Assembly: GCA_047639555.1 (NCBI GenBank)
Contig: JBLIOE010000022.1
Span: 3,314-67,313 of the forward strand
Length of the DNA: 64,000 bases
Direction of reading: 5' to 3'
Source of the DNA: JAJRXC01 sp047639555
GTDB lineage: Bacteria > Actinomycetota > Acidimicrobiia > Acidimicrobiales > Aldehydirespiratoraceae
Positions 41,325 to 51,028 of this stretch are shown in pieces; position 1 is the stretch's first letter; every line of letters begins with the position of its first letter. A model generated the notes under the pieces. That model made no database searches, was not told the DNA's origin, and saw nothing but the letters and a program-made list of their open reading frames with translations. The position numbers and the translations under genes were made by a program.

Positions 41325-44177
41325 GTGGCGCTCGTACCTGATCAGGCCGCACTCGGCATCCGCCGGCGGTTCACCGAAGAAGGCGTCGATGCGTTCGACG
41401 CCGTCGAATGGGAACGCCGCGACGCTCGGCTCACCGACTATCGCGACGGGTCCGTTGCGTTCGAGCAACTCGATGTCGAGGTGCCCGCAACATGGAGCCA
41501 AAACGCCACCAACATTTTGGCGCAGAAGTACTTCCGCGGCACGCTCGACACCGACGAACGTGAGACGTCGCTTCGCCAGGTCGTTGCCCGCATCGTGAAC
41601 ACGGTCACCACATGGGGAGTGCGGGGCGGCTACTTCGTAGATGCGGCCGAAGCCGAGAGCTTTCGAGCCGAACTCGTCCATCTTCTGATCACTCAGAAGG
41701 CGGCCTTCAACTCGCCGGTCTGGTTCAACATTGGCGTCGACAACGTGCCGCAGCAGGCCTCGGCCTGCTTCATCTTGTCGGTCGACGACACGATGGACTC
41801 CATCCTCAATTGGTACGCCGAGGAAGGCCGAATCTTCAAGGGCGGCTCCGGCGCTGGTGTAAATCTCTCCGCGATCCGGGCATCGACCGAAGGTCTGCAA
41901 GGCGGGGGCACCGCAAGTGGGCCGGTGAGCTTCATGCGTGGCGCCGATGCCTCAGCCGGCACCATCAAGTCGGGCGGCAAGACCCGCCGGGCCGCAAAGA
42001 TGGTCATTCTCGACGCCGATCATCCCGACATCGAAGAGTTCGTCTGGTGCAAGGCAAAAGAAGAGCGCAAGGCACGCGCGCTGGAAGCGGCCGGATTCGA
42101 CATGTCGCTCGACGGCGTCGATATCCACTCCGTCCAGTACCAAAACGCCAACAACAGCATCCGGGTCACCGACGACTTCATGAAGGCGGTCATCGACGAC
42201 GCCGAGTGGCACCTCACCGCCCGCGGCGACGGTCGAGTGATCGAGACCGTGCAGGCCCGTGACCTCTTCCACCAGGTGGCCGACGCGGCCTGGCAATGCG
42301 CGGATCCCGGTATTCAGTTCGACACCACGATCAACAAGTGGCACACCGCCGCCAACACCGGCCCGATCAATGCCAGTAATCCCTGTTCGGAATACATGCA
42401 CCTCGACGACAGCGCCTGCAACCTGGCATCGCTGAACCTCCTCGAGTTCTTGACCCAGGGAGAAAGCGTCGACGGCTTCGATGTCGAAGGCTTCTCACAT
42501 GCCGTGGAGGTGTTGTTCACCGCACAGGAGATTCTCGTCGGCAACGCCGACTATCCCACCGAGGCCATTGGCCGAAACGCGGTACGTTTCCGTCAACTCG
42601 GCATCGGCTACGCCAACCTCGGTGCCCTGTTGATGACTCTCGGGCTTCCCTACGACTCTGACGGCGGCCGCACCGTTGCCGGTTCTCTCACTGCGCTGAT
42701 GACGGGCGAGGCCTACCGCACGTCCGCCAAGTTGGCGGCCCGAATGGGCCCCTTTGGTGGCTTCGACGAAAACCGCGAACACATGCTGCGGGTGCTCGAG
42801 CAGCATCGTCATGCCGCGGCGTCGATCAACGAAGATCTCGCGCCGTCCCGCATTCTCGAGGCAGCCCAGATCGCCTGGGACGATACTTGTGAGCGGGCCG
42901 AACACGCCGGTGTGCGTAATGCGCAAGCCAGCGTGCTGGCGCCCACCGGCACCATTGGATTGTTGATGGACTGCGACACCACCGGCGTCGAACCCGACCT
43001 CGGTCTTGTGAAGTTCAAGCGTCTCGTCGGCGGCGGCACGATGAGTTTCGTCAACCAATCCGTGCCCCGCGCGTTGCGCAACCTGGGCTACGACCACGAT
43101 GCCTCGGCGGCGATCACCGCCCACATCGACGAGCACCACACCGCCGTGGGTGCTCCGGGCCTCGATCCTGCGCATCTGCCTGTGTTTGCTTGCTCCCTCG
43201 GTGTGGATCCCATTCATCACCTCGGCCACGTGAAGATGATGGGGGCCGTCCAGCCCTTCATTTCTGGTGCCATCTCGAAGACCGTCAATCTGCCCGAGAC
43301 GGCAACGATCGAAGAGATCGAGCTGCTCCTGATCGAGTCGTGGCGGTTAGGTCTCAAGGCCGTGGCGCTTTACCGCGACAACTGCAAAGTGGCCCAGCCG
43401 CTCTCGACCGGTGACGGCGCCGGCGAGGCCGCGCCGGGCGCGAGTAGCGCGGCCACCCAGGTGGTCGAGCGCATCGTTGAGAAGATCGTCCATCAACCAG
43501 TTCGCGACAAGCTGCCGAGGTCGCGGGCCAGTCGCACATTCGAGTTCCGCGTCGCTGATTGCAAGGGATTTGTCACCGTCGGCGAATACCCCGACGGCCG
43601 TCCGGGCGAGATCTTCGTGCGGGTGTCGAAGCAGGGTTCAACCCTGGCCGGAATTATGGATGCGTTCGCCATCTCGATGAGTCACGGGCTCCAATACGGC
43701 GTGCCGCTCACAGCCTTCGTTGAGGCCTTTGTCGGGATGCGTTTCGAACCGGCGGGTATGACCGACGATCCCGATATTCGGATCGCCAACAGTCTCATGG
43801 ATTACCTGTTTCGCAAGCTGGCGGTGATGTACCTCACGCTCGACGAGCGGTCGGCCCTCGGTATCTTCACCACCGGTGAACGCACCCAACCGACGCTTCC
43901 CGGCGTCGAAGAGCAGGTCACGCAGACGACGCAGGGCTCCGAAGTGCCGCCCGATCCGCCGACGGTGCCATCACCATCGGAGTTGGTCGCCCAGCTTGAA
44001 TTCGGTGCGGATCTGGCACCGGCCGAACCGGCAGCCTCAGAACGGCCAACATCGCCTATCCAGTCGCGTGCGGCCGCGGCCGACGCACCCTTCTGCATGA
44101 CCTGCGGCGTACCGATGCAGCGGGCCGGCGCCTGCTACGTCTGCGGCGATTGCGGCACGACAAGCGGCTGCAGCTAG
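41325..44177 (+). CDS. nrdJ: Class II (adenosylcobalamin-dependent) ribonucleoside-diphosphate reductase
   Basis: Makes deoxynucleotides with B12, independent of oxygen. The 950-residue single-chain protein has the family's FNSPVWFNIGVD, GSGAGVNLSAIRAS, NPCSEYMHLDDSACNLASLNL and VLAPTGTIGLLMDCDTTGVEPD. The C-terminus carries a cysteine-rich finger (FCMTCGVPMQRAGACYVCGDCGTTSGC) used for redox and zinc binding. GTG 41325 is chosen for its AAGGGAG (41311-41317); the longer frame has no such site. nrdR, often near lexA in actinobacteria, is not in the window. Confidence 0.95.
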   Translation: MALVPDQAALGIRRRFTEEGVDAFDAVEWERRDARLTDYRDGSVAFEQLDVEVPATWSQNATNILAQKYFRGTLDTDERETSLRQVVARIVNTVTTWGVRGGYFVDAAEAESFRAELVHLLITQKAAFNSPVWFNIGVDNVPQQASACFILSVDDTMDSILNWYAEEGRIFKGGSGAGVNLSAIRASTEGLQGGGTASGPVSFMRGADASAGTIKSGGKTRRAAKMVILDADHPDIEEFVWCKAKEERKARALEAAGFDMSLDGVDIHSVQYQNANNSIRVTDDFMKAVIDDAEWHLTARGDGRVIETVQARDLFHQVADAAWQCADPGIQFDTTINKWHTAANTGPINASNPCSEYMHLDDSACNLASLNLLEFLTQGESVDGFDVEGFSHAVEVLFTAQEILVGNADYPTEAIGRNAVRFRQLGIGYANLGALLMTLGLPYDSDGGRTVAGSLTALMTGEAYRTSAKLAARMGPFGGFDENREHMLRVLEQHRHAAASINEDLAPSRILEAAQIAWDDTCERAEHAGVRNAQASVLAPTGTIGLLMDCDTTGVEPDLGLVKFKRLVGGGTMSFVNQSVPRALRNLGYDHDASAAITAHIDEHHTAVGAPGLDPAHLPVFACSLGVDPIHHLGHVKMMGAVQPFISGAISKTVNLPETATIEEIELLLIESWRLGLKAVALYRDNCKVAQPLSTGDGAGEAAPGASSAATQVVERIVEKIVHQPVRDKLPRSRASRTFEFRVADCKGFVTVGEYPDGRPGEIFVRVSKQGSTLAGIMDAFAISMSHGLQYGVPLTAFVEAFVGMRFEPAGMTDDPDIRIANSLMDYLFRKLAVMYLTLDERSALGIFTTGERTQPTLPGVEEQVTQTTQGSEVPPDPPTVPSPSELVAQLEFGADLAPAEPAASERPTSPIQSRAAAADAPFCMTCGVPMQRAGACYVCGDCGTTSGCS

Positions 44178-44240
44178 TTCCCGAGAGCGCGACAGAACCA
44201 GACCGCATCATCAGCGCACGCCATCGGCCATACTTCTGCC

Positions 44241-46142
44241 ATGAGTGACGACCTGAAGAGTCCGAAACAAGCGTCCACCCACACCGCGCGGATCAACGAA
44301 GCCAACCTCGCCGCGTTGAACCTCGACGACGTCGGTGATTGGGAGCGGGCCACCCGCGGGCTCATCGCGACGCATGAGACCGGCATCATCGACGGGCCGA
44401 TCGGTCCGGCGTGGAATACCGCTGACTTTGATTTCTTGCGCGAGGAGGAGGTGGCTCCGCCGTCGGTTCACCCGAGTCTGTGGCGCCATGGCCGTCTCAA
44501 CGCCGTGCATGGACTCTTCGAAGTAGCCGATGACGTGTGGCAAGCCCGGGGCTACGACATCTCGAACATCACCTTTATCAAGGGCGACAAGGGCTGGGTC
44601 ATCATCGATCCGCTCACCACCTCGTTTACCGCCGCGGCATGTCTCGACCTCGCCAACAAGACGCTGGGTGAGCGGCCGGTCACCGCGGTGATTTACACCC
44701 ACAGCCACACCGATCACTACGGCGGCATCCTCGGCGTCACGAGCCCCGAGGCCGTTGCCCGAGGCGACGTGCGAATTCTCGCTCCCGAAGGTTTCATGCG
44801 TGAAGCCGTCGCCGAGAACCTCATCGCTGGTCCGGTTATGGGCCGCCGGGCGTTCTACCAGTTCGGCATGATCCTGCCCGCTGGTCCCCTTGGCCATGTC
44901 GACTGCGGTCTCGGCAAGGGAATCCCCCGTGCCGCACCCGACCTGTTAGCCCCGACCGAAGAGATTTCGCTCACGGGTACGGAGCTTGTGATCGACGGTG
45001 TCCGGGTGATTTTCCAGAATACGCCAGGCACAGAAGCGCCGGCGGAAATGAACTTCATGTTCCCGGACCATGGTGCGCTTTGTATCGCCGAGAACTGCAC
45101 CCACACGATGCACAACGCGCTCCCGTTCCGCGGTGCGCAGGCCCGCGACACCCTCAGCTGGAGCAAATACATCCAAGAGGCGATCGACCTGTTCAGCGGC
45201 GGCATGGACGTCATGTTCTCGACGCACAACTGGCCTCGCTTCGGCAACGAAGACGCCAAGCGTTATCTCGAGCAGCAGCGAGATATGTACCGCTGGCTCC
45301 ACGACCAGACGATGCGTCGGGCCTGCCACGGCATGACCATGCGCGAGATTGCCCAAGACCTCGAGCTGCCCGAGTGTTTCGCGTCGCAGGGCCACACGCG
45401 GGGCTACTACGGCACGGTCAGCCACAACTCAAAGGCCATCTACCAGCGTTACCTCGGCTGGTACGACGGCAACCCGTCGAACCTCAACACCCACACACCC
45501 GAAGATGGTGGCGTCCGTTATGTCGACGCGATGGGCGGTGCCGACGCGGTGATCGCGAAGGCGCAGGCCGCGTTTGATGAAGGCGACTATCGCTGGGCAT
45601 CAGAGATCCTGAACCACCTCGTGTTTGCCGATCCGACCAACGATGCGGCTCGTAATCTTCAGGCCGACTCGTTTGAGCAGATGGCCTACCAGTCTGAGTC
45701 CGGACCGTGGCGTGACTCGTACCTCATGGGGGCTTGGGAGCTACGCACCGCGAATAACGGCTTCGGCATGGTTGGCGGTCGAGCGATCACCGACGAACTC
45801 GATGTCGAAATGTTGATCGAACTGATCGGAGTCCGGCTGAAGGCGGAAGAACTCAACGGTGTTCGAACGACGATGAACTGGACTTTCACCGACATCGATG
45901 AAGCCCACGTGATCGGCATCGACAATTGTGCGGTGCATCATCGCCCCGGCGCCTCCGTGGAGTCGCCTGACGCGACCGTGTCAGCGACAAAGGCCGACAT
46001 TGCCGCCGTGCTTCGAGGCGAGCTCAGCGCCGCTGATTTCTTCCGCGCCGACGGTGTGAGCATCGACCACGAAGCCCCTGTACGTCAGCTGCTTGGATCG
46101 ATCGACGAGTTCACCGGCATGTTCGGCATCGTTGAGCCCTAA
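44241..46142 (+). CDS. Alkylsulfatase-like metallo-beta-lactamase protein (SdsA1/Bds1 type)
   Basis: A 633-residue protein of the type III sulfatase family, which hydrolyses alkyl sulfates. The N-terminal MBL domain has the zinc motif YTHSHTDHYGGI near residue 158 and AENCTHTMHNALPFRGAQ. It is followed by the dimerisation domain (AQAAFDEGDYRWASEILNHLVFADP) and a C-terminal SCP2-like lipid-binding domain. No signal peptide is visible, so it is probably cytoplasmic. It begins 63 bases after nrdJ and is probably its own unit. A linear alkyl sulfate is the likely substrate. Confidence 0.86.
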   Translation: MSDDLKSPKQASTHTARINEANLAALNLDDVGDWERATRGLIATHETGIIDGPIGPAWNTADFDFLREEEVAPPSVHPSLWRHGRLNAVHGLFEVADDVWQARGYDISNITFIKGDKGWVIIDPLTTSFTAAACLDLANKTLGERPVTAVIYTHSHTDHYGGILGVTSPEAVARGDVRILAPEGFMREAVAENLIAGPVMGRRAFYQFGMILPAGPLGHVDCGLGKGIPRAAPDLLAPTEEISLTGTELVIDGVRVIFQNTPGTEAPAEMNFMFPDHGALCIAENCTHTMHNALPFRGAQARDTLSWSKYIQEAIDLFSGGMDVMFSTHNWPRFGNEDAKRYLEQQRDMYRWLHDQTMRRACHGMTMREIAQDLELPECFASQGHTRGYYGTVSHNSKAIYQRYLGWYDGNPSNLNTHTPEDGGVRYVDAMGGADAVIAKAQAAFDEGDYRWASEILNHLVFADPTNDAARNLQADSFEQMAYQSESGPWRDSYLMGAWELRTANNGFGMVGGRAITDELDVEMLIELIGVRLKAEELNGVRTTMNWTFTDIDEAHVIGIDNCAVHHRPGASVESPDATVSATKADIAAVLRGELSAADFFRADGVSIDHEAPVRQLLGSIDEFTGMFGIVEP

Positions 46143-46145
46143 CGC

Positions 46146-47894
46146 TCACCAGGAACCGCCACCTCCGCCGCCACCGCCGCCTCCTGCGCCGCCGCCTCCT
46201 CCGCCGGAAGAGGACGGTGCCGTGGAGGCGGTGCGGACCGCGGATGCAATCACATAGCTGGTCGCCGCGAAACGAAGCGTGCTGTTGTCGATCTCAGTGC
46301 CGCCCGCCGCCGCGGCCTTCGTGGCCTTCTCCCAGCGGTCGACTTCGCCGAGGGCGACCGCCCACGCGGTGTACTGGCGGAGGAGGCCCATCGCGGCGGC
46401 CCGCTCCACGTGCTCAGCCTCGGACTCATGGAGGAATCGACGGAACGACTCGATGCGGATCCAGGCGCCGGAACCGGCGGCCGACCGCACCCGCAGTTCC
46501 CATGACCGAATGATCGCGGCGATGGCGATGCCGGCGACGGCGGCGGCGATCCCGAGCGGAATGAACCAGGCGCTGCCCGAGCGATTCGCAAAGGCCGCAC
46601 TCACGCCGACACCGGTGAGTCCGACAATGAGGAACAACCAGCCGAAGCCGAGCGCCATTCCTCGCCGACTGTCGCCCTTCTCATCCCAGAACCCGCTCCC
46701 TTTGCGCCATTGATCGAGGCCCGTGCCGAGCGAGGTCCAACCGGCGGCGAACGTCGGGTTGTACTTGTCGAGGGCGATAGTGGTGGTGCCCCCGAACATC
46801 GTGTCGAGCACGCCGGCCACTGCGGGGTTGGCTGCCGCGGGGCCCCGCTGGATGGTCGGCGCATCTTCAGAAGGATCGAGCACGATCTCTTCTCGGATGG
46901 CGGCTTCGAGCAGCCACGCCGTCTTGTGGTCGTTGTGGACCCGTTCGAGATGGACGACACCACCGAGCGACGCGGAGAGGTCGCGGGGCGGCTCGAATTC
47001 GATCGTGCTGAGTTCCTGGAGCTCGCTGAGGTCGGCCCGGCGAGTGGGTCGGTCGTCTTCGGCGGCTGGTCCGAACGCGGCGTCAGCCGCGCCACCTTCC
47101 CAGATGATCTCGCGGCCGAGGCGGCGCAGCACGGGCGACATCGCCGCTCCGCCCACGAGCGCAACGATTGCCGCGAGAAGTAGCGGCGTCGACCAGCCCG
47201 AGCCCGGATCGGGCGCGGGTCCGGTTGGCGCCACCGGCAGGGTGACCGCAGTGGAAGCGCCGAAGGTGGCCCGCACGGTCACAAACTCGCCCGGGTCGAC
47301 CTTGTCGTGGTGAACAACGATGTGGCCGGGAGCGACCACTTCGATCGTGCAGCCGCCAGCAGACCCCAGCGTCCCCGCATCACAGGTCGGGTCGAGTAGC
47401 TCACGATCGGCAGTGAGATGAATCTCAACGTCGCTAACCGCGACGGCCCATCCGTCGCCCACTGCGTTCCAGGCCACGTGCGGGGTTGTGTCGAAGGCCG
47501 GGTCGCGCAGCGCCGGGTGGATGTACTCCAGCTGGTACCGGTGCCGATTGCTGATGGTTTCGGTGGGGTCGCCAACGCGAATCTCGGTGCCGAGCCACCA
47601 TCCGCTGGTCGTGAATTGGTCGGGTGCGCTGGGGGAGCTGATCGTGAATTCGGTGGTGGTGGCCACGTCGGGGATCTGACGAAGGAGACCGTGTTTCTGG
47701 TTCGAGCCGAAGTCGTAGTCGATCACTTCGACGACGTCAGCCGAGCCGTCGCTCGTCACATGCGCGTGGGTCCAGTACGCCGAGATCCGTTCGGTGTCGC
47801 CGATGAACGCGCCGACCATGGCGACGAGGCCCACAACGGCCGCCCCCAACCCGATCAAAACTCGATCTACCCGTCGTCGCTGCTTTGGATGCAT
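46146..47894 (-). CDS. DUF2207 family membrane protein
   Basis: A 582-residue protein. It has an N-terminal helix (LIGLGAAVVGLVAMVGAFI), an extracellular domain with the family opening (ISAYWTHAHVTSDGSADVVEVIDYDFG), a helix near residue 240, a long cytoplasmic domain and two more helices near residues 420-460. It ends in the polyglycine tail that marks DUF2207 (GGGGGGAGGGGGGGGGG then SW). Function unknown. Its 3' end converges with the alkylsulfatase, three bases apart. Confidence 0.82.
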   Translation of the reverse strand: MHPKQRRRVDRVLIGLGAAVVGLVAMVGAFIGDTERISAYWTHAHVTSDGSADVVEVIDYDFGSNQKHGLLRQIPDVATTTEFTISSPSAPDQFTTSGWWLGTEIRVGDPTETISNRHRYQLEYIHPALRDPAFDTTPHVAWNAVGDGWAVAVSDVEIHLTADRELLDPTCDAGTLGSAGGCTIEVVAPGHIVVHHDKVDPGEFVTVRATFGASTAVTLPVAPTGPAPDPGSGWSTPLLLAAIVALVGGAAMSPVLRRLGREIIWEGGAADAAFGPAAEDDRPTRRADLSELQELSTIEFEPPRDLSASLGGVVHLERVHNDHKTAWLLEAAIREEIVLDPSEDAPTIQRGPAAANPAVAGVLDTMFGGTTTIALDKYNPTFAAGWTSLGTGLDQWRKGSGFWDEKGDSRRGMALGFGWLFLIVGLTGVGVSAAFANRSGSAWFIPLGIAAAVAGIAIAAIIRSWELRVRSAAGSGAWIRIESFRRFLHESEAEHVERAAAMGLLRQYTAWAVALGEVDRWEKATKAAAAGGTEIDNSTLRFAATSYVIASAVRTASTAPSSSGGGGGGAGGGGGGGGGGSW

Positions 47895-47914
47895 GGGCGC
47901 ATCATCTCATGGGC

Positions 47915-48388
47915 TTAGTCGCTGCTGGTGCTGGCCTTCTCGGCGAGCTCCTTCTTGCGCTTGAGGTAGCCCTTCACCATGGTGCCGAAGCTCGCCGGGT
48001 TGTAGACGTCCTCTTCGTACTTCCACTGCCCGCCACCGGCGTACTTCAGGATCGTGATGTTGCCGTCTTGGTGGATCGAGCCATCGCCGGGATCGGCAAA
48101 ACGGTTCCATACTCGACAGACAATCCAGCCCTTCTCTTCATCGACGACATACCAGTCGATGGGGAAGTGGATCATCTCGTTGTTCGGCCACTCGTCCATG
48201 GTCGACTGGATCCAGTTGTAGATCGCCTCGCGGCCACCGAACTCGCCATAGTGGGCTTCGATATAGGTGGCGTCTTCAGTGAACTGGTCCGCCCATTCGC
48301 GCCAGTCGTGTGACGTCGCGGCGCGAAAGGCTCGGCCCTGATATTTGTCGAACTCTTCTTCGAGTTCTTCGCGGCTCCATCGTCCCAT
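47915..48388 (-). CDS. SnoaL-like/NTF2-fold protein
   Basis: A 157-residue soluble protein with the cone-shaped alpha+beta fold pattern: an N-terminal helix (EEEFDKYQGRAFRAATSHDW), FTEDATYIEAHYGEFGGREAI and strands rich in Trp and Tyr (WIVCRVWNRFADPG). Such proteins are often isomerases, hydrolases or ligand carriers. The C-terminus is Lys-rich. Its minus-strand neighbour downstream is the DUF2207 gene, 20 bases away, and gpgS lies upstream. No catalytic assignment is possible. Confidence 0.75.
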   Translation of the reverse strand: MGRWSREELEEEFDKYQGRAFRAATSHDWREWADQFTEDATYIEAHYGEFGGREAIYNWIQSTMDEWPNNEMIHFPIDWYVVDEEKGWIVCRVWNRFADPGDGSIHQDGNITILKYAGGGQWKYEEDVYNPASFGTMVKGYLKRKKELAEKASTSSD

Positions 48389-48406
48389 GTTGTTCTCCTT
48401 CGATCA

Positions 48407-49297
48407 TCAATTTCGATATCCGGCCACCGTGTGCAACGGCGGTCTCTCGTCGACCAGCGCCTCGACCGGTTCGAGATCAGGGCGCAGGAGGACGTGGCTC
48501 CATTCAGGTTGCCACTCCACCTTGGCCCGGTGCAGTGCGACATGGAGAATCTCCATGGCCTGGACCGAGAGTTCGTGAAGGGGCCGGTTTCGATGCACCC
48601 GCACGCCGAGGTCCACTTGGGCGAGGCGTTCGAGCCCGACGAGTTCGGCAATGTCGATGAGGAGCCCGGTCTCGACGCCGTAACCCGTGCTGAAGGGCAC
48701 CTGCTCGAGGATGTCGCGTCGTGCCGCGTATTCGCCGCCGAGCGGTTGCCGTACAGAGGTGAGGTGAGGGAACAGTGTCGCGAGCAGTGGTCGGGCCATG
48801 AGTTCCGTGGTGCGGCCGCCGCCGGTGCCGTCGATCTCGGGTCGCTCGTAGTACCCCTTGACCATGGCAACTTCGGGGTCGTGCAGCATCGGGCCGACAA
48901 GTCCGGTAACGCAGGCGGGGGTGAACGAGGTGAGGTCGGCGTCGATCCACACGATGAGGTCGCCGGTGCACGCCGCAACGCTCTTCCACAACACGTTGCC
49001 CTTGCCTCGACCGGGTCCGGTCTCAGGAAGGATGTCGGCGACCTGGACGACGGTGGCGCCCTCCGCTCGGGCGATCTCGGCGGTGGAGTCTTCGCTGCGG
49101 TCGTCGATGACGAGGATCTCGTCGACGAATGAGTGACCGTTCGATGCGAGGTGCTCGTGAATGGCACCAACAATCGTGCCGACCGTGGCTTCCTCGTTGC
49201 GGGCGGGAATACACACCGAGATGGTGTGATCGCCCTTCGCCTCCTGAAGCTCGGCCAGGGGGAAGTCGCGGGCCGAGTAGCTGCGCACCTCAGACAT
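48407..49297 (-). CDS. gpgS: Glucosyl-3-phosphoglycerate synthase
   Basis: A GT-A (GT81) glycosyltransferase making glucosyl-3-phosphoglycerate, the precursor of glucosylglycerate and of methylglucose lipopolysaccharide in actinobacteria. The 296-residue protein has VCIPARNEEATVGTIV, LVIDDRSEDSTAEIA, GRGKGNVLWKSV and the DxD motif IVWIDADLTSF. It also has the substrate region QPLGGEYAARRDILE. ATG 49297 follows GAGGTACGGG; an ATG 12 bases upstream overlaps that site and is less likely. The partner phosphatase gpgP is not in the window. Confidence 0.9.
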   Translation of the reverse strand: MSEVRSYSARDFPLAELQEAKGDHTISVCIPARNEEATVGTIVGAIHEHLASNGHSFVDEILVIDDRSEDSTAEIARAEGATVVQVADILPETGPGRGKGNVLWKSVAACTGDLIVWIDADLTSFTPACVTGLVGPMLHDPEVAMVKGYYERPEIDGTGGGRTTELMARPLLATLFPHLTSVRQPLGGEYAARRDILEQVPFSTGYGVETGLLIDIAELVGLERLAQVDLGVRVHRNRPLHELSVQAMEILHVALHRAKVEWQPEWSHVLLRPDLEPVEALVDERPPLHTVAGYRN

Positions 49298-49336
49298 CCC
49301 GTACCTCAAACATGTGCTGGCCAGCGTAGGACGTGC

Positions 49337-50158
49337 CTAGCTAATCCCCATAAGCGCAAGGATCGACGGCGGCGGTGCGGGATCGCCAGCAGCGAGCATC
49401 GCGGCTCGCTCGATGTTGGCGACGTGGAAGCGTTGGTTCGCCCAGCGGTCCCAAGGGCCCTCCCCGGGAGCCAGGAGGGAGCGGAGATATTGCTGGAGTT
49501 CGCGAACTTCGTTTTCTCCGCCGACCGGTCCGTGACTGGGCACGATGGTGGTGCCCCAGCCGAGGATCACGTCGAGTTGATCGGCCCAGGGCGACGGGTT
49601 GCCGCCCCAGGCGGGGGGGATCACACCGAACGTGGCCATTGCTCCGGCGAGCACCACATTGGCGTCGGGGATCTGGACGACCAGGTTCTCGGCCACTTGT
49701 CCGTGGCTGGGGGCGATCACCACTCGCGCTGAGATCCAGGCCGCCTCGCGCACGGTGTGGGTGACCGGGCGGGTTGTGAGCCCGAGGAAATCGTTGGCTA
49801 GCTCGGGGGCCATGTGGGAGTACGCCTCGACGTTTGGCGGCTGGTCTAAGAGCGCGCTGGTTTCGGGGGTGCCGTACACGGCAGCGAGCGGAAATGCCGT
49901 CGAACCACCAACGTGGTCGATGTGGGGGGAGGTGTAGACGAGGTGGCGGATCGGCACGCCGGTCGGCGCCAACGCGTCGGCGAACTCTCGCCCAAGCCGC
50001 GGGACCGTGCCCGAATCGACCACCGTGATCCCATCGTCCTCGATCACGGCGGCCATGTTTGGCGAGCCGAATCCGGTCGACGGGCGCAGGGCGACGAGGA
50101 TGCCGTCGGCGATCTCAGTGAGCTCCACGGGAATGGACGGTAGCGGAGGAGTGTCCAC
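49337..50158 (-). CDS. MBL-fold protein with an altered zinc motif
   Basis: A 273-residue metallo-beta-lactamase-fold protein from a GTG at 50158. The expected HxHxDH reads SPHIDH (VYTSPHIDHVGGS): the first His is Ser. Later ligand positions remain as IAPSHGQVAENLV and IVPSHGPVGG. It may bind a single metal or use another ligand. The open frame extends upstream only as antisense of the transpeptidase gene. Divergent from that gene with about 40 bases between starts. Function unknown. Confidence 0.78.
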   Translation of the reverse strand: MDTPPLPSIPVELTEIADGILVALRPSTGFGSPNMAAVIEDDGITVVDSGTVPRLGREFADALAPTGVPIRHLVYTSPHIDHVGGSTAFPLAAVYGTPETSALLDQPPNVEAYSHMAPELANDFLGLTTRPVTHTVREAAWISARVVIAPSHGQVAENLVVQIPDANVVLAGAMATFGVIPPAWGGNPSPWADQLDVILGWGTTIVPSHGPVGGENEVRELQQYLRSLLAPGEGPWDRWANQRFHVANIERAAMLAAGDPAPPPSILALMGIS

Positions 50159-50161
50159 CGA

Positions 50162-50191
50162 ATGACGAAAGATGCCGATGATCTCTACTAT
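50162..50191 (+). promoter_or_regulatory. Possible promoter giving a leaderless L,D-transpeptidase mRNA
   Basis: A -10 TACTAT at 50186-50191 has an -35-like ATGACG at 50162-50167, 18 bases upstream. Transcription would begin near 50198, directly at the ATG at 50199. Leaderless mRNAs are common in actinobacteria. No ribosome site is present. Confidence 0.4.
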
Positions 50192-50198
50192 GTGTGGA

Positions 50199-51023
50199 AT
50201 GTCTGTGACCGCGATGCCAAAGTTGCGTCGACTAACGAGCGCGCTCGTGGCCGTGTTGCTTCTTGCGTCGGCCTGCGGAACCGACAAGACGCTGGAAGTG
50301 GCGTCGGTATCGACGACCACATCCACAACAACAACCACCCTCACGCCGACCACCACCACGCCGACCACTACTACGCCGACCACCACCACGACCGAACCCG
50401 TCGATCCGCACGAGACCTTCGTGGCCAACATCCTCGACGGCATCGAGATCCTCGATGCGTATGTGGCTCCGGACGGCGAACCGGCCGTCTTCGAATACGG
50501 CATCACCAACCCCACCTTCTTTGGCAACTCGCTGGCCCTGATGATCACCGACCGCACCGACGACGGGGAGTGGTTGAAGGTCGGCATTCCGGTTCGGCCG
50601 AACGGCACTGAGGCCTGGATTCGCGCCGAAGACGCCGACATCACCTCCCATCGATTCAGCGCGCTGATCAATCTCACCGATCGTGCCGTCACCGTGTGGG
50701 ACGGCGAAGAAGTCGTCGTCGAGACCACCGCCGTCATCGGCAAGGCGGCTACCCCAACGCCGCTGGGCAGTTTCTTCGTCAACGACTTCGTGGAGAAGTG
50801 GGAAGGCAGCGCCTACGGGCCGCAGATCTTGAGCCTGTCCGCCTTCTCCGAAGCGATGGACACCTTTGGCGGCGGGATCCCCGTCATCGCGATTCACGGC
50901 ACCAATCGACCCGATCTCATGGGCGGCGCTCACTCCAACGGCTGTGTGCGGGTGCCCAACGAAGTGGTCCGTTTGCTGGCCGAAACTGTGCCAATCGGTA
51001 CACCCGTCGACATCGTCGCCTGA
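50199..51023 (+). CDS. L,D-transpeptidase (YkuD domain) lipoprotein
   Basis: Forms 3-3 cross-links in peptidoglycan or anchors proteins to it. The 274-residue protein has a lipoprotein signal (KLRRLTSALVAVLLLASAC), a Thr/Pro linker with TPTTT repeats, a small domain and then the YkuD core. The His is in IAIHGTNRPDLMGG and the catalytic Cys in HSNGCVRVPNEVV. ATG 50199 and ATG 50214 are both usable starts. It overlaps nothing downstream; the BrkB-like gene starts five bases after the stop. Confidence 0.87.
   Translation: MSVTAMPKLRRLTSALVAVLLLASACGTDKTLEVASVSTTTSTTTTTLTPTTTTPTTTTPTTTTTEPVDPHETFVANILDGIEILDAYVAPDGEPAVFEYGITNPTFFGNSLALMITDRTDDGEWLKVGIPVRPNGTEAWIRAEDADITSHRFSALINLTDRAVTVWDGEEVVVETTAVIGKAATPTPLGSFFVNDFVEKWEGSAYGPQILSLSAFSEAMDTFGGGIPVIAIHGTNRPDLMGGAHSNGCVRVPNEVVRLLAETVPIGTPVDIVA
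50343..50387 (+). repeat. Three tandem 15-base units coding for a Thr/Pro linker
   Basis: Three copies of ACGCCGACCACCACC or close variants encode TPTTT each. They lie in the linker that spaces the transpeptidase domain from its membrane lipid anchor. Confidence 0.85.
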
Positions 51024-51028
51024 GCCGG

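Noticed and set aside
50159..50782. Upstream extension of the MBL-fold protein on the minus strand
   Set aside because: It is antisense to the L,D-transpeptidase; its Val-rich repeats are the reverse of the Thr/Pro linker. GTG 50158 gives a normal protein.
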